Source of the DNA: Daphnia pulex
Lineage: Eukaryota > Arthropoda > Branchiopoda > Diplostraca > Daphniidae
NCBI RefSeq assembly: GCF_021134715.1
Contig: NC_060020.1
Coordinates: forward strand, 3,968,001 to 4,032,000
DNA length: 64,000 nucleotides
Reading direction: 5' to 3'
In this document: in pieces, positions 1-11,796 of the stretch
Layout of the letters: every line of letters begins with the position of its first letter
How positions within the stretch are numbered: the stretch's first letter is position 1
Translations under genes and position numbers: made by a program
Notes under the pieces: model-generated
Database searches by the model: none
What the model was told of the DNA's origin: nothing
Seen by the model: the letters and a program-made list of their open reading frames with translations, nothing else

Positions 1-3000
1 GTTTGGTCTAATGTCACTCAATTTATTCATTCTTGATTGAAATATTTATTTTTATCCTATTATTGCAAAAATTCACAAATAGAAAATGACTTGATTCTTC
101 AAAGAAAGTTGCTTGAGTTTTAGATTTTCTGGATTATGTATAACAAATAATATTTTTATCCCATCGTATTGAATGCTGTGATTTTCATTTTTACATGTTA
201 AAAAACAGGAGATTTTTTATTGACAGATATTCAAAAAAATTTAAACTCATTAAATATGGAATTACTTTCAAAATATAATCAACCTAAAAAGGTGCATAAT
301 TAATACCGAAACTACATTTTGAAAAATAATTTGTGCGATGCAATTCTATGACTTGAAAGCTACGTTGCAACGGAATGAACGTTTTGCAATTTCAAATGCA
401 TCGCAAATATAATAGCCAGCTTATTAATTTTGTCTAACTTTTTTTATTGTACAGTTTTTGACGAAAACATTATCTAAATTGAAATCTGTATCTGAAAGGA
501 TTATTTTGTAATGAACTGTAACCTATATTTATGTATTTTTTTTAACTATATTGTTTGAAATTCGTATTTAAAAAGTGTTTGAGCAAATTGGAACTTGGCA
601 ACGGGGATGACTAAAATATTGCGACATATTGACGTAGAAATCTTATAATTTTCTTGATTAAAAATATAATTACTGGAATTATTAACTTTTGTCAATTTTT
701 GAATTGTGATAAGAGCAATTTAAAGGAAGAACTATTTCAAATTTAGAATAATTTATTTCAGCACTTTTCTAAAATATTTGTGTATCCAACTACCAACAGA
801 AATACGCTTTGCATAGTTTAAAATATTTTTTACTTCGTGGAAACTTTGAAATTGAACGTCGTGAAATTGTTGCGTTCAAATCATTTGCAGGAAAATAATA
901 TTTTCGGACTTTAAAAAAATAAATTAAAAACATGTTATTGAAAATATGTAGAAATGTTAAGATCCACACAAAAAAAGCTTCTTTTCATTATTACCTTCTA
1001 TCTTAAAATAGCTCCGTTTGTTAACATTTTGGATGTTTGAAAAATTTAGAGGTTAAAACTAACATGTAAATAACTAACATTTGAACTAACCTAGATTGCA
1101 TGTAGTTTTTCGTAACAAAAATGCGTCAATTTTCTATTAACAAACAAAAAATGATGCTTTGAAAATGCCCAACGAATTAAATTATTTCTGTACTTTTCGA
1201 AGAATTTTTTAAAAGTAATGAATTTTCAGTTAATACATTTGAACAACGGATAAATTTTTTGTTTGAAAAAATGATACATATTTTCATACTCATAAAATTT
1301 TGATAAAACTGGGGTCTTTTTGGAATTTTTTTCCTTAAATTCTATGTACAATTTGAAACTGACAATTTATTTGAAACATGCTTTGACGAAAATAAAAAAA
1401 TAAGTTAAAAAAGAAATCAATATGGAAACAAATTTGAAAGTAAACTCAAAAATCAAAATAAGTTAAAAAGTAAAAACTAAAATGCAATTTTGTAAAACCA
1501 ATTCAAGATTTTAAACAAAATAGTCTTTATAAATTGGAAATTTAAAAACGAATTAGAAATCGGTTAGAACATTTTTACGAAGAATAAACTGAATTCAAAA
1601 ATAAAAAACATTTTAAAATTGAATTTGAACTTATCTCCACCCCACCCCCAGCCAACAGAAGCAATCTGTATCTAGCTAACAGCATTGTGGATTGCGGAAA
1701 ATTTAATGTTATCCCGCAACATACAACCAATACATACAGCAGGGGTGTTTTTATTGACCATAACTGAAGTATGTGGAATGATTTTTTTTCATTTTATTTT
1801 TAAAATGGTTTTGATTTTTTATTTTAATTTCAAATTTTGTTCTAATATTGGTTTTTCAACATAATTTTTAATTTATAAAGCATGTCTCAAATAGATTTTT
1901 TATTTCAAATTATAAATCGATTTTCTTAAAAAAATTCAAAAAAAGTGATCGTTTGGTACCCCAAATAAAACCCATCATAAAACTAATACACATTTTAACA
2001 ATTCATGTAATTAACAATTCATGTTCAAAAAATTAAGAAAAACAGCATAGAAGAGTTATCTTAATTTAAGTAACGATTTTTAAAAATCGAAACTACAAAT
2101 TTTTTCTAGGTATGAAAAAATGACTTTTGAATAAATTTTGGAAGGGAACTTCTATTTTTAAAATAATGGTGATCACGATACATTTTATAACTTTTCAAAA
2201 TAAGGTTAACCAAGAATCTTTTGATGCAAGGAAGTTTCCCAAACATTGTTACCAATGTTATAATAAAATGAAAATTTTCTTATAGTAAAATTTCATAATA
2301 TTATAATGGCAAAAAGCTGGAAGAACTTCTTGGGAGTATCTCATCCATTCAGGAACACCTAAAAAAATGTTGTCGTTAATCACACGTAAAAACATTGGAT
2401 TTATTATTTTTCAATAATTTGTATTAAATTACGGTATTGTTTTTAATATTTTGCCTTTCTAACAGTACCAAAAATTTCTAAAAAATCTAGTTTTTAATTT
2501 GACAAATTCAGTCATCCTAGAATTCAATACTTAAATCATTTAGTTTTGAATCTACATTTTTCTTTATAATATATAGAATTTACTTTCAGATTCTTCCGCA
2601 CTTCTACACCAGTGCATCTTAACGATTAAGCTATTTAAATAAATAGCAAATTTGTGATTCTCATTTTATATTCGAAGAACTTAAGCTAAATTTCAATATT
2701 TTAGAAATAATCTCAAATTTAAAATTGCATCTTATTGTTGACAATTTGAATTTTTTTTCTAATTCTGTTAGAAAAACCAAATAAACTACCATCCATTCAA
2801 CCTTCTTTATGATCACATAAAAATTGTATCCTGTTTATTTTAATAACGAATTTAAATCTTTAACTCTATAGGAATTCACGAGAAAACATAAAACTATAAG
2901 AATTTCATAACTTTAAAAAGCTTTGAAAGAAACTATCAGGTGATTTAAATTTTTAAATTTTAACTCGAAATTCTTTAAAAGTTTTGAAGAAAGTACAGAA

Positions 3001-6000
3001 GAACAGGTGAACTACAGTAGGGAGAATAATTCAACTCGGAGACTAGAGAAATCTCCATAAGCCGCCAGGCAACTAGTTCTTCAGGTTCGTATACAAAATG
3101 TTTTCCTCATTTGTGTAGGACTGACAACGCCGGACATATACCTACTCTATTTTTTGGAATATCACCCTAATTTCTACATTTTTTAGTAATATTTAAATTA
3201 CAAACAAACAAATTTTCATGTACAATAGATAAAGAAATTTTTTTCATAAATTGTAGTTTCTTTTTTTAACACTAGAGGCGCTGACAGCAGTGAAAAAATT
3301 ATTATTACTGGCGGTAATAATAATTTTTCGTCTGCTATTTCTTGTCAATATAGTTAGTGTTATTTTTTTTAATTTTAAAAATCTGATTGATTTGACATTA
3401 TTAAAATAAAAAAAATAATTATATAAAAATTTTGAATAACCTTCCTCTGATTAAAATTTTTTAGGCATAAATTGACTGTTCATTTTCATTATTGCCTTGA
3501 TTGTTTGTCTGTGGTTCTGTGTCATTAAAATGTCATTCATTTTTTAAATGAAGTAATTCAAATAAATCTTACGCATAAATGCAGTAAAAATAATTTTCTC
3601 TAGTTAGCACACAGTTAACAAAATCTCTAGGAAGAATAAATAATAATTTAAAAAAACGTTTCTTACTAGAAATTCTTGAAGTAAAAAACGCCAAATCACC
3701 TCACCGCCATTTAACGTTTAATGGGACACTTCAGACTACAAAGAAGGACTACTACGTTGTCAATGTAAAAACTATTTAAAAAAAATTTTATATTTATTCT
3801 TATCGTTTTACTAATCCAAGTATATTTATTAAAGATTGGAGATTAAACTACAAAAATTAGCAAGTTCTAAATATTTTTAAAAATTCGTTCAATTAGTTAC
3901 ATTGGTAAAATCATGGGAGTAATTCAAATAGATTTTATGTTGTATATTAATACAATTCGTAATTTTCATTTCATGAGCATTGAAGTGCGAAACATATGGT
4001 TACTTTCATAGAAATACAAATATGGTAGCGTACTTTCCATGTGGCAGCGGGAACCAACTTTATCTAGTTAGATTCCAGCTTTCTGAAATAAAATATTTTA
4101 AACGTGATTAAGAACAGGTACAATACGCAACCTATAAAGATTTCAATGACAATTACTTCGCAAACATTTCTGAAATGAATAAATGAAATTTTTTTTTTTT
4201 TTTTTTAGATTTTTAGATACGGCGATGTACAAATCTATGAGCGGCACAGTTCTCTTATATTTAATGTAATAGAGAATCAATTTCCCAGAAATCTTGTAGG
4301 TCATGTGATTGCTGTTGCTCTATGCAAACTCGCTGACGTGTCAGTTGTTGATTTGAAGGGGCCACGATACTTGATTTTAGTTAACGACATGTATAAATAA
4401 AAACATATGGAGAAGCATTTACATAAACCCTAAATGGGTATATGAAGGAAAAGGGCCATGATGGGTGGAGTTTCACTTTTTAGAGTAAAAACCGGCTGCG
4501 TATTCAAGCTAGAAGCTACAAGCTACACCTGTTTATACACTGCTAGATCTCCTTATAGCCGCAGTGCCTCATTGAACGTTGTGGAGATCAGCAGCAGCAA
4601 CAAGCCAACGACAGTGAAACCAGTTTACCAATCGCCTGGCAACCATCAAGCGACTAAAGGCAATAGCTTTGTGTAGCACGAAATCAATGAGAACCATCTC
4701 TGGAAAACCGGCTAGCAATCCAACTAACTCAAGGCCAATTTATTTTAGAACATTCGACTTGACAAGATCTAAGCTCCCCCAATAAGTTTAATTGTAGTTT
4801 TTTAAGGGATTAAGTGCTCCGTATTCAACACTCTACAACTGACTGACACTTGAAAACATCCAAGCATTGTAAGTTCAGATTTAATCTATTTTTTCCAACT
4901 TCTCATAAAAATAACGAATATAGAATTTGAAAATAACAGTTCCACTGAAAAAAAAAAACACGCACGATATAGTGCGCATTCTCTTTTCATTCGTAGTCTC
5001 GCCCCTCCCTTGGCGACAATGTTATTATTTCGTTTCGTTCCATTTGAGATCGATGGAGTAGCTCAAACTTAATTATTCAACAGTTCCCCTCACTGTGTAC
5101 AATCGAATTTTGTCAAAGTCAAACGAGTCAGGGAAATTTCAGAACACCTTTCCATACGCACAGTCTGTTGCTCTCCATCAGCACATCACCAGAGCATCAT
5201 TGCTGCTCTCGACCAATGGCGTTTAATTGTGAAAGGGATGAAATCTTAAGTCGGTAAATTTCTCTTCATCCTTTCTAAATAAACAATCCATCAAAAAGAA
5301 GCTCGAAAAGAGGATATTCTGCTTACAAGTGCATTTTTCATTATGGTTTTCCGAGCACTTATAGGAAATCAAATTAATATTTTTATCTTTTTAGCTGGTA
5401 CTTTCACCCAGTCCCCGAGGTCACCCGTTTTTCTGAAAAATTTCACTGTGAAAATATATTACACGCGGAAAAGAAAACTCATTAACCATTTAAGCATGGT
5501 AAGCAAAATGAAGTAATTTAGTTTATTGTAAGATGTCACTAGTTGTCCTCACGTTCACGAAGGGAAAATTCATGTCTACAAAGTTGCCTTTCTCCACATG
5601 CATTTAATAGCTATAGAATTCACATTCTTATGTTTTCTTCATTCTCTCTGTTACTTAATAATCACTACAAGGATTCAAGAAAATACTTTTTATACTCCTT
5701 TGAGTTTTCAGGTAATCATTAGAAGGAAATACCCATGTCAAGCAACAACCAATGAGTAATGGAAATAAAGCCTGTAAACAATGATGTAGCTTAAACTTTT
5801 AAAAATTCCCTCTTCTTTACACCGCAATAGATAAGATAAGTGCGTAACATTACATGCGTTGTACAAAACGCAGATGTATGTGTGAAGCAATATGGCTAAT
5901 GTCTCCTTTCAATAAGTCAAAAGCAAGACAAAATTATGTCTCAACAATTTTCCTCTGCGTGGGTAGTTAAGTACTTATCATTGGCAGTAACATTAATTAT

Positions 6001-6200
6001 GCTTTCTGTTTGCTTTTTCTTGAATGTACGTCTTTCTGATGTATGTATCTAGTTAACTAATAGTTATTTAATTCTTTGCCCATGCTAAGGTGTGTTTAAG
6101 GTCACCATATAAAACTGGTCTAATCGTCTCACATTAAGATACAATTCCTATATCCCAAATGTGATCAGCTTTTAAGGCCAACTAAAAATAACATACTTTT
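1..6200. other. AT-rich gene-poor region
   Basis: This stretch is strongly AT-rich, with many A and T tracts and no open frame that behaves like a coding exon. Composition becomes more balanced from about 4.2 kb. A CCAAT-type motif lies near 5212-5216. A possible non-coding first exon of the downstream MYND gene may end with a donor near 5252, since a good acceptor precedes that gene's ATG at 6239. Apart from a fold-back element at 3268-3361 I see no repeat, tRNA or transposase. It could equally be part of a long intron of a gene to the left. Confidence 0.6.
3268..3361. repeat. Fold-back (MITE-like) palindrome
   Basis: The outer ends AACACTA and TAGTGTT are inverted copies. The centre is a near-perfect hairpin: arms of 17 and 16 bases (3292-3308 and 3314-3329) around a 5-base loop TGGCG. 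Between inner and outer arms the two halves remain loosely complementary (GACAGCAG against TCTGC...TTGTC). The structure resembles a very short fold-back MITE or a decayed element. No clear target-site duplication is visible because both flanks are T/A tracts, and no coding capacity is present. Confidence 0.55.
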
Positions 6201-6253
6201 ACAAAATACCTTGATTGATCATATTTTTTGTTGTTGTAGGGTAACATTCTACT

Positions 6254-9200
6254 ATGCTGAAAGCTCTGTACCAGTTAAATTCTGAACCTGTTGTTCTCTT
6301 GAAGAAAATTGAGAAATGTGTGAAGAACAAATTACCAGATTGTACAGCTAATATTGATAGAGATGCCATGCAGCGATATCAAATTGTCAAGAAATCCCCT
6401 GATCCCAGAGATCATAGTTCTAGTTCACTCAATTTAAAGATTAATCTGACAGGTATAATTTAAACCATTTTGTATTTTTTTCATAGAAAATTTATAACAT
6501 ATGTGTGTGTTGCTAATTCAATACTTTTGCTTTATAGGGGGTGTACCCACTTGTCTCAAAAGAAAAGCATCATTGGAAGATGCATTCACAGAAGCTGATG
6601 CTGTCTATGAAACCCATAAGAAGCTAAAAAAAGATGAAAGTGTTGATTCAGACAGTTCGAAAAAGAGGTCAAAACATTATCAAGGAGAAAAGCCGGAATT
6701 TGACAAAAAAACTAAGGGATCCGAAACGAGCGATAAAGAGAAAGGAAAAACAAAGAAAAAGTTGGAAAAAGAAAAATTTAAATCTTCAAAATCTGAACCT
6801 AGTTCAGAAACGAGTGTAGCTGCAAAATCTGGCCATCACACTGAAACGGGTGGAAGCGGTTTATCTTCATCGGAACTTCAAACCAAGCATTCTCAGAAAA
6901 AAGATAGAAAGCACGAAAGAAAGAAGAAGAAATCGAAAGAGAAGTCGAAAGACGGCAGCAAATGCCCTTTGGATATTTCTACGCTAGAAAGCAAGAAGCA
7001 AGTATGTATACGAAATGATTTCCTTGGTGATTATATTAAATTAAATCAACATTTTTGGTTTTGTGCAGTCCGATAATGGCGAAGACGTTGATGGTAGTGA
7101 AGAAACCGTCGCGATAGACAAAGGTGGGGAAGTTTCCGTTTCTATTCCCAAGCCCGCTTCTGCTGATGAGGAAATCACAGATGAAGAAGTGTTTGAAGAG
7201 CCAAAAGAAGTTATTGATGCACTAGTGGAAGATGAACAGAATTGCGATCTTCCCCGTAGTGATTCTGCCACAACAGTTGCCCTTGATATGGATATGGATA
7301 GACGGAGCGTTAACAGTGCTACCGACGACGTAGAACCCGAATTTGTTAATCTTGCATCGCCAGATAAAACAAACACAACGGCTGACGACACATTCCCCTT
7401 AAATGATGCTACAGAGAATGAAATGGACGTTACATTAGAACGCTCACCTGAAATCGGCTCGTCCCATAAAGTTTGTGAAGAGGAACTACCCGAAGAAACC
7501 AAAGAAACAGAAGATGGAGGTAAAGAGCCATATTTATCATTCTTATCATTCTTATTTTTAAAATATCTTATTATTGATCAAATCTTAAAGTAGAAAACAA
7601 ATTCTCTGTGCCGACCGATAATGATATAATTGGAAAACCCAGCAGCAATCATAGTAGCAAATCGCAAAATGATGTTGAAGATATCTCTCCGCCCGTTTCT
7701 GTAAACCAGGAAAGCGGTAAATTAATATTCGATAATGCAAATCATAAGCTCAAATGATAATTTCATTTGCTTGGCAGTAGATGACGCACAAAGTTCATCG
7801 GTGGTCGACAGTAGCCTCACAGAAACGACCAATGAAACAGCTTTAATTACATCAAAAAGCGAAACAGGTACTTTAGCATTTCTTGAGCTCTTCTTGTAAG
7901 TGCTTTTGTTTAACACTTATATTTTCCAGAAACTTTACAAAATTCTGAAGCAGATGGTTCCACCGTAATGGAAGTTGAGAAACCAGGTTTGCATTTTGAT
8001 GTTGTCTCAGTGGAATTATATGTTGACTGATAACAATTTTTGTTTAACAGAAAATGACCTAATCGACAGAGTAGAAGATCAGATAGTTCCACGAGAAGGT
8101 TTAGAAGAAAGCGCTATTTGCGCATCACCTGCTGCATCTGCATCTGAACAGGGAGTTGAAGTAGTTCCTGAAACAGCAATCCCTAGTTCGCCTGTGTCTG
8201 CTAATCTCGAGACGGAGCCAGAAGTCATATTGCCAATTATTGGAGACAAAGATAATGAAAATAGTTCAGATGAAAATTTTTCGCCGGCTAAGAAGATGTG
8301 CTGCATGCCGATCGATGTCCCAACTGAGCAGCTTGATCAGCAAGAATCGCAAATCGGATTGGAAAAAATAGAGATCGAATCCGCATTGTCAGCAATTATT
8401 GCTGAGCGTAAAACGTTGGGCAAAGAACTGCGGCTACTTCTACTCAAGTCTAAAGAATTGGAAGAAGAATTAACCGTGAAAAATACTGCCATATCCGCGG
8501 ACGTCATTTTGGTTGAAACACTGTCAGACGCAGTCAATGTTGCGCGTGAAGAACGCAACCGACTAGCGGCGGATAAGAAAAGGACTCATCACATGGTTCT
8601 TCAAACTGAAATCAAGCTTAGGGAGCTACAAGTGCTGTTGATCCGACAGCAGCTTGATTTGGGTGACACTAAGCTTGTCGAATCACATCCATTGTTTAAT
8701 GATATGAGTGACAATGAAAAGCTCGTTGCTGATCTAACAGAGCAGGTGGCAAATAAGTCAGCTACGCATAAGGAGACAGAAGCAATTCATCAAAAAGCCG
8801 AACAGGTTTTCCGACAGAAAAATGAAGAACACGAAACACTTGTGAAACGTTTGGAAGAGGCTCGTCAAATGAGCCAAGAGTTGAATGAATACCTAAGCAA
8901 AGTTACCTCTGAAATTGAAAATATCAAGTCCAAATTGAGTGAACTTGCAGACGATGGAAAGGGGAAATGTCTACGGATTGTTGACATTGAAGAGGAGTCC
9001 ATCAAAATTGAATACTGTAAGAAACTGAAAGAAATTGAAGTGAAAAGACAGCACATTGCAGTCATAGACGACAACATGGAATTTGAATATTTGATTCCTA
9101 AACTGTGTCAGTTGCTTCCAATTAAAATCCAAGAAGAAAAAAAAGAAGAAACTGCGTCGAAACCTGCCACGCAGCCGGAGAATTCTGCATTAGATAATCC

Positions 9201-11309
9201 AACTTCACCTGATTCAAGACAATCTCCTCATCAGTTTCCGTTTGCACAACAGTTGCCAACTACGGTACCACCAGTGACAGTTGCTGAATCATTATCAAAC
9301 TTATTGATAGAAGATACAGGGTCAACATATCATATCATAGAGACTGTTGCTGTTTCTTCAGAAGTGCCATCTCCTGTCGTTATGGAAACTGATTTTTCAC
9401 CTCAGACTCAGCCAATGTGTTTGAGAATACCGAGTACATCAGTTGCTGGTGGTAGTCCCACTTTATCTAACGTAACAACCACGACACTTGGATCGCCATC
9501 CATCATTCAGTCTACGCCATCCAGCAATCCTATTGCTCTCCGAGTAGAAAACTTGACCAATCCTGAACCTACTCAAGCATCTACTAGCCAAAATATAACT
9601 CCAGCTTCGTTCGCTCTGTCTCCACACCCTATTTCCTTGAAGTCTTTAAGTGAAGCTTACCCCTTCTATGCCCAGTTTATTAATCCAAACAGTCCAACGG
9701 CTAATTCGGATGATGAAGCGATTCTGTATCAAGAAATTGTGAACGGCTGTCGCAATTTTACCCACTGGAAATGCAGTTATTCCTGTTCAAAGGATTTTTC
9801 TAACATTGCCCGTGATAACCCATTGTTGCGCCAAAGTGCTGGGATAATGAAAGATTACCTTATACCTTTCTATCGGCTAATGCTTAAGAAGAATACTACG
9901 GCCGCTCTACTGTTCGATTCGATCATTCATCAAGCTCAAAAAGCTAATTGGTACGGAATGGCAGCCGTGGATTCAACTTATATGAAGCAAATGTTAGAAA
10001 ACAACCTGCGATCCGCTATTGACATTGGGACAAAGTATAAAGATCAGTCAGCTATACTTCCGTCTCGCGTAGAATTTTCTCCCTCATCGGGGAAATCATC
10101 GATGCCGACTTTTACGATCCATCTAGCTACTCCAGAAGCATTCCGATCTCCAACATTGGCAAACCAAATGCAAGCTAGTAATCAAAATTCAGTCGAACGT
10201 TCATCAGCCGACCGGACTCCAGTTAACACTGTTACGCAAGGCGATCATTCGCCCATCGGTGCGCTGAATACAATGATCACCAATCAAAATCGTCAGGTTA
10301 ATCAGCAGACGCCTGGTCCTACACAACACAGCCCAAACACTGTTGCGATGGAGGGACATCCCGGTATGCCACGTCAAGGATGGACTGGCAACTCCGTGAA
10401 TAACGGAATGGTTGCATATCAGTCAACTGTAGTGCAAAATACTGCTGTTGTTGTACCTATAATTAACGCACAGTACACAGGTAGACATCGCATGCCTGCG
10501 GTTCAGCAAACAGTTCCACCACCACATTCTACTTGGCCACAACAAACTGCACAGCAAACTGCACACCAAGCATACGTTCAAAACCTGCAGTCTAATCGGA
10601 TGCAAGCACCCGTCAATTACCAAGCTGGGCCTTATCGACAGCAGCAACAGGCGACACTACAACACCAGTACATGCACCCTAATGGTTCGCAACAGTCATT
10701 GGGCTCATCTCAGCAACTTCACAATCGTTTGGCTGGTCCTATTGCAGGAGACAGTCCCTCGCGCCAGCAAAATATGTCCATTCTTGGATCGCACCTACAA
10801 CAAGCACAAGCACCCGTTCAGCAGCAGCGAATAAGACAACAATCTTCCTCGCAACAGCTGACAAATCAGCCGACAGTATCACATCACTTGAGCGGAATGC
10901 AACAACAGCAAGTTCCACATTCACAAGCCCATTCCTTGCAAAACGCACAACACCAAATCATGCAGCAGCAACGCCATATGCCCATGTCTTCGCCGCCAAT
11001 TAATGCTCAAGCGCAAAGACATTTTCCTGGCCAGCAGTCGGACATTGCTAGACAGCCTGCCATTCGTCGACTCTCACGAGATGTTCCGCAGCCACAGCAA
11101 CACCCGCTTTACACTTGCCTGAAGTGTGGACAAGAAGCTCAGCAAAAGTGCAGCGGGTGTCAAACCACATTCTACTGTTCCCGTGACTGTCAGGTAATAT
11201 CGCAATTCAGTTATTGTATACTTGTTTTGTAACGTTTTGTTTTTTTAAATAACGATTGTAGGTTGCGCATTGGGATGAACATGGTAAAACGTGCTCAAAA
11301 CAGGCTTGA
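6254..11309 (+). CDS. MYND-type zinc finger protein, Gln-rich
   Basis: Eight coding exons: 6254-6452, 6538-7001, 7069-7519, 7591-7716, 7778-7867, 7930-7986, 8051-11193, 11262-11309; about 1525 aa. The N-terminal part is Lys/Glu/Ser-rich and looks nuclear (basic run near 6890-6960). Acidic Ser-rich low complexity follows, then a long coiled coil (about 8330-9080), a globular-looking stretch with conserved aromatic residues (about 9640-10080) and a Gln/Ser/Pro-rich tail. The extreme C-terminus is a complete MYND finger (C-x2-C-x7-C-x2-C-x4-YC-x3-C-x7-H-x3-C) split across the last intron. MYND fingers bind proline-rich partners, often transcriptional co-repressors, so a chromatin or transcription role is inferred. 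The orthologue is not recognised. The ATG at 6254 is used because the frame is closed just upstream and an acceptor lies at 6239. Exon 4 may instead start at 7594. Confidence 0.85.
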
Positions 11310-11598
11310 CGAGAACGCGAAGGCTTACCAACCAAGACCCTAAATAGTATCCTAGTCCTCGGGTGTGAAGGAGTGACAAAATTGAATTTTCTGATGACAA
11401 GTGTTGCGTCCTATCTGTTTTCTAGAATTTGTTTGATGCGTTTAAACGTCCTTCGAGTGGCTCAGTTTAATCTAGCGGTGCTACGTTTCTAAGACAACAG
11501 CTGTCATCAGTATTATGCACAAAACAAGGTAGAGCCGTTTTATTTTTCTCATGTGTCTCCTGTTCTACACGTCAAAGTTGAACGTTTAGCAGGTTTTG

Positions 11599-11604
11599 TT
11601 TATT
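11599..11604 (-). terminator. EXO70 polyadenylation signal
   Basis: AATAAA on the minus strand, about 195 bases past the EXO70 stop codon and the best signal there. It lies inside the predicted 3' UTR of the convergent MYND gene. Confidence 0.5.
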
Positions 11605-11727
11605 TGTGAAATGGAATGGAATGTGCCTGTACAAGTGTGTACATGCTGTTTAGTCATCGCTGAAGGATATAATTTCCTCTTTGTTTTAATAGAATTCAGA
11701 CTTGTCGCTATTGTAATTTCATTTTTT

Positions 11728-11733
11728 AATAAA
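11728..11733 (+). terminator. MYND gene polyadenylation signal
   Basis: AATAAA on the plus strand, about 420 bases after the MYND-gene stop and only about 65 bases before the stop codon of the oppositely oriented EXO70. The two mature 3' UTRs are therefore predicted to overlap antisense. Confidence 0.55.
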
Positions 11734-11796
11734 TTTAAATTTGGTGTTGAAAATACAATCAGGATGATTTTTTGTTAACCTTGATCGTTTTGATCA

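Noticed and set aside
4458-4676. 72-codon open frame in the 5' flank
   Set aside because: No domain, no plausible splice partners, and it sits in otherwise non-coding AT-rich DNA.
7041-7502. 153-codon Ser-rich antisense frame
   Set aside because: A shadow of the acidic MYND-gene exon 3, whose codons read as Ser-rich on the other strand.
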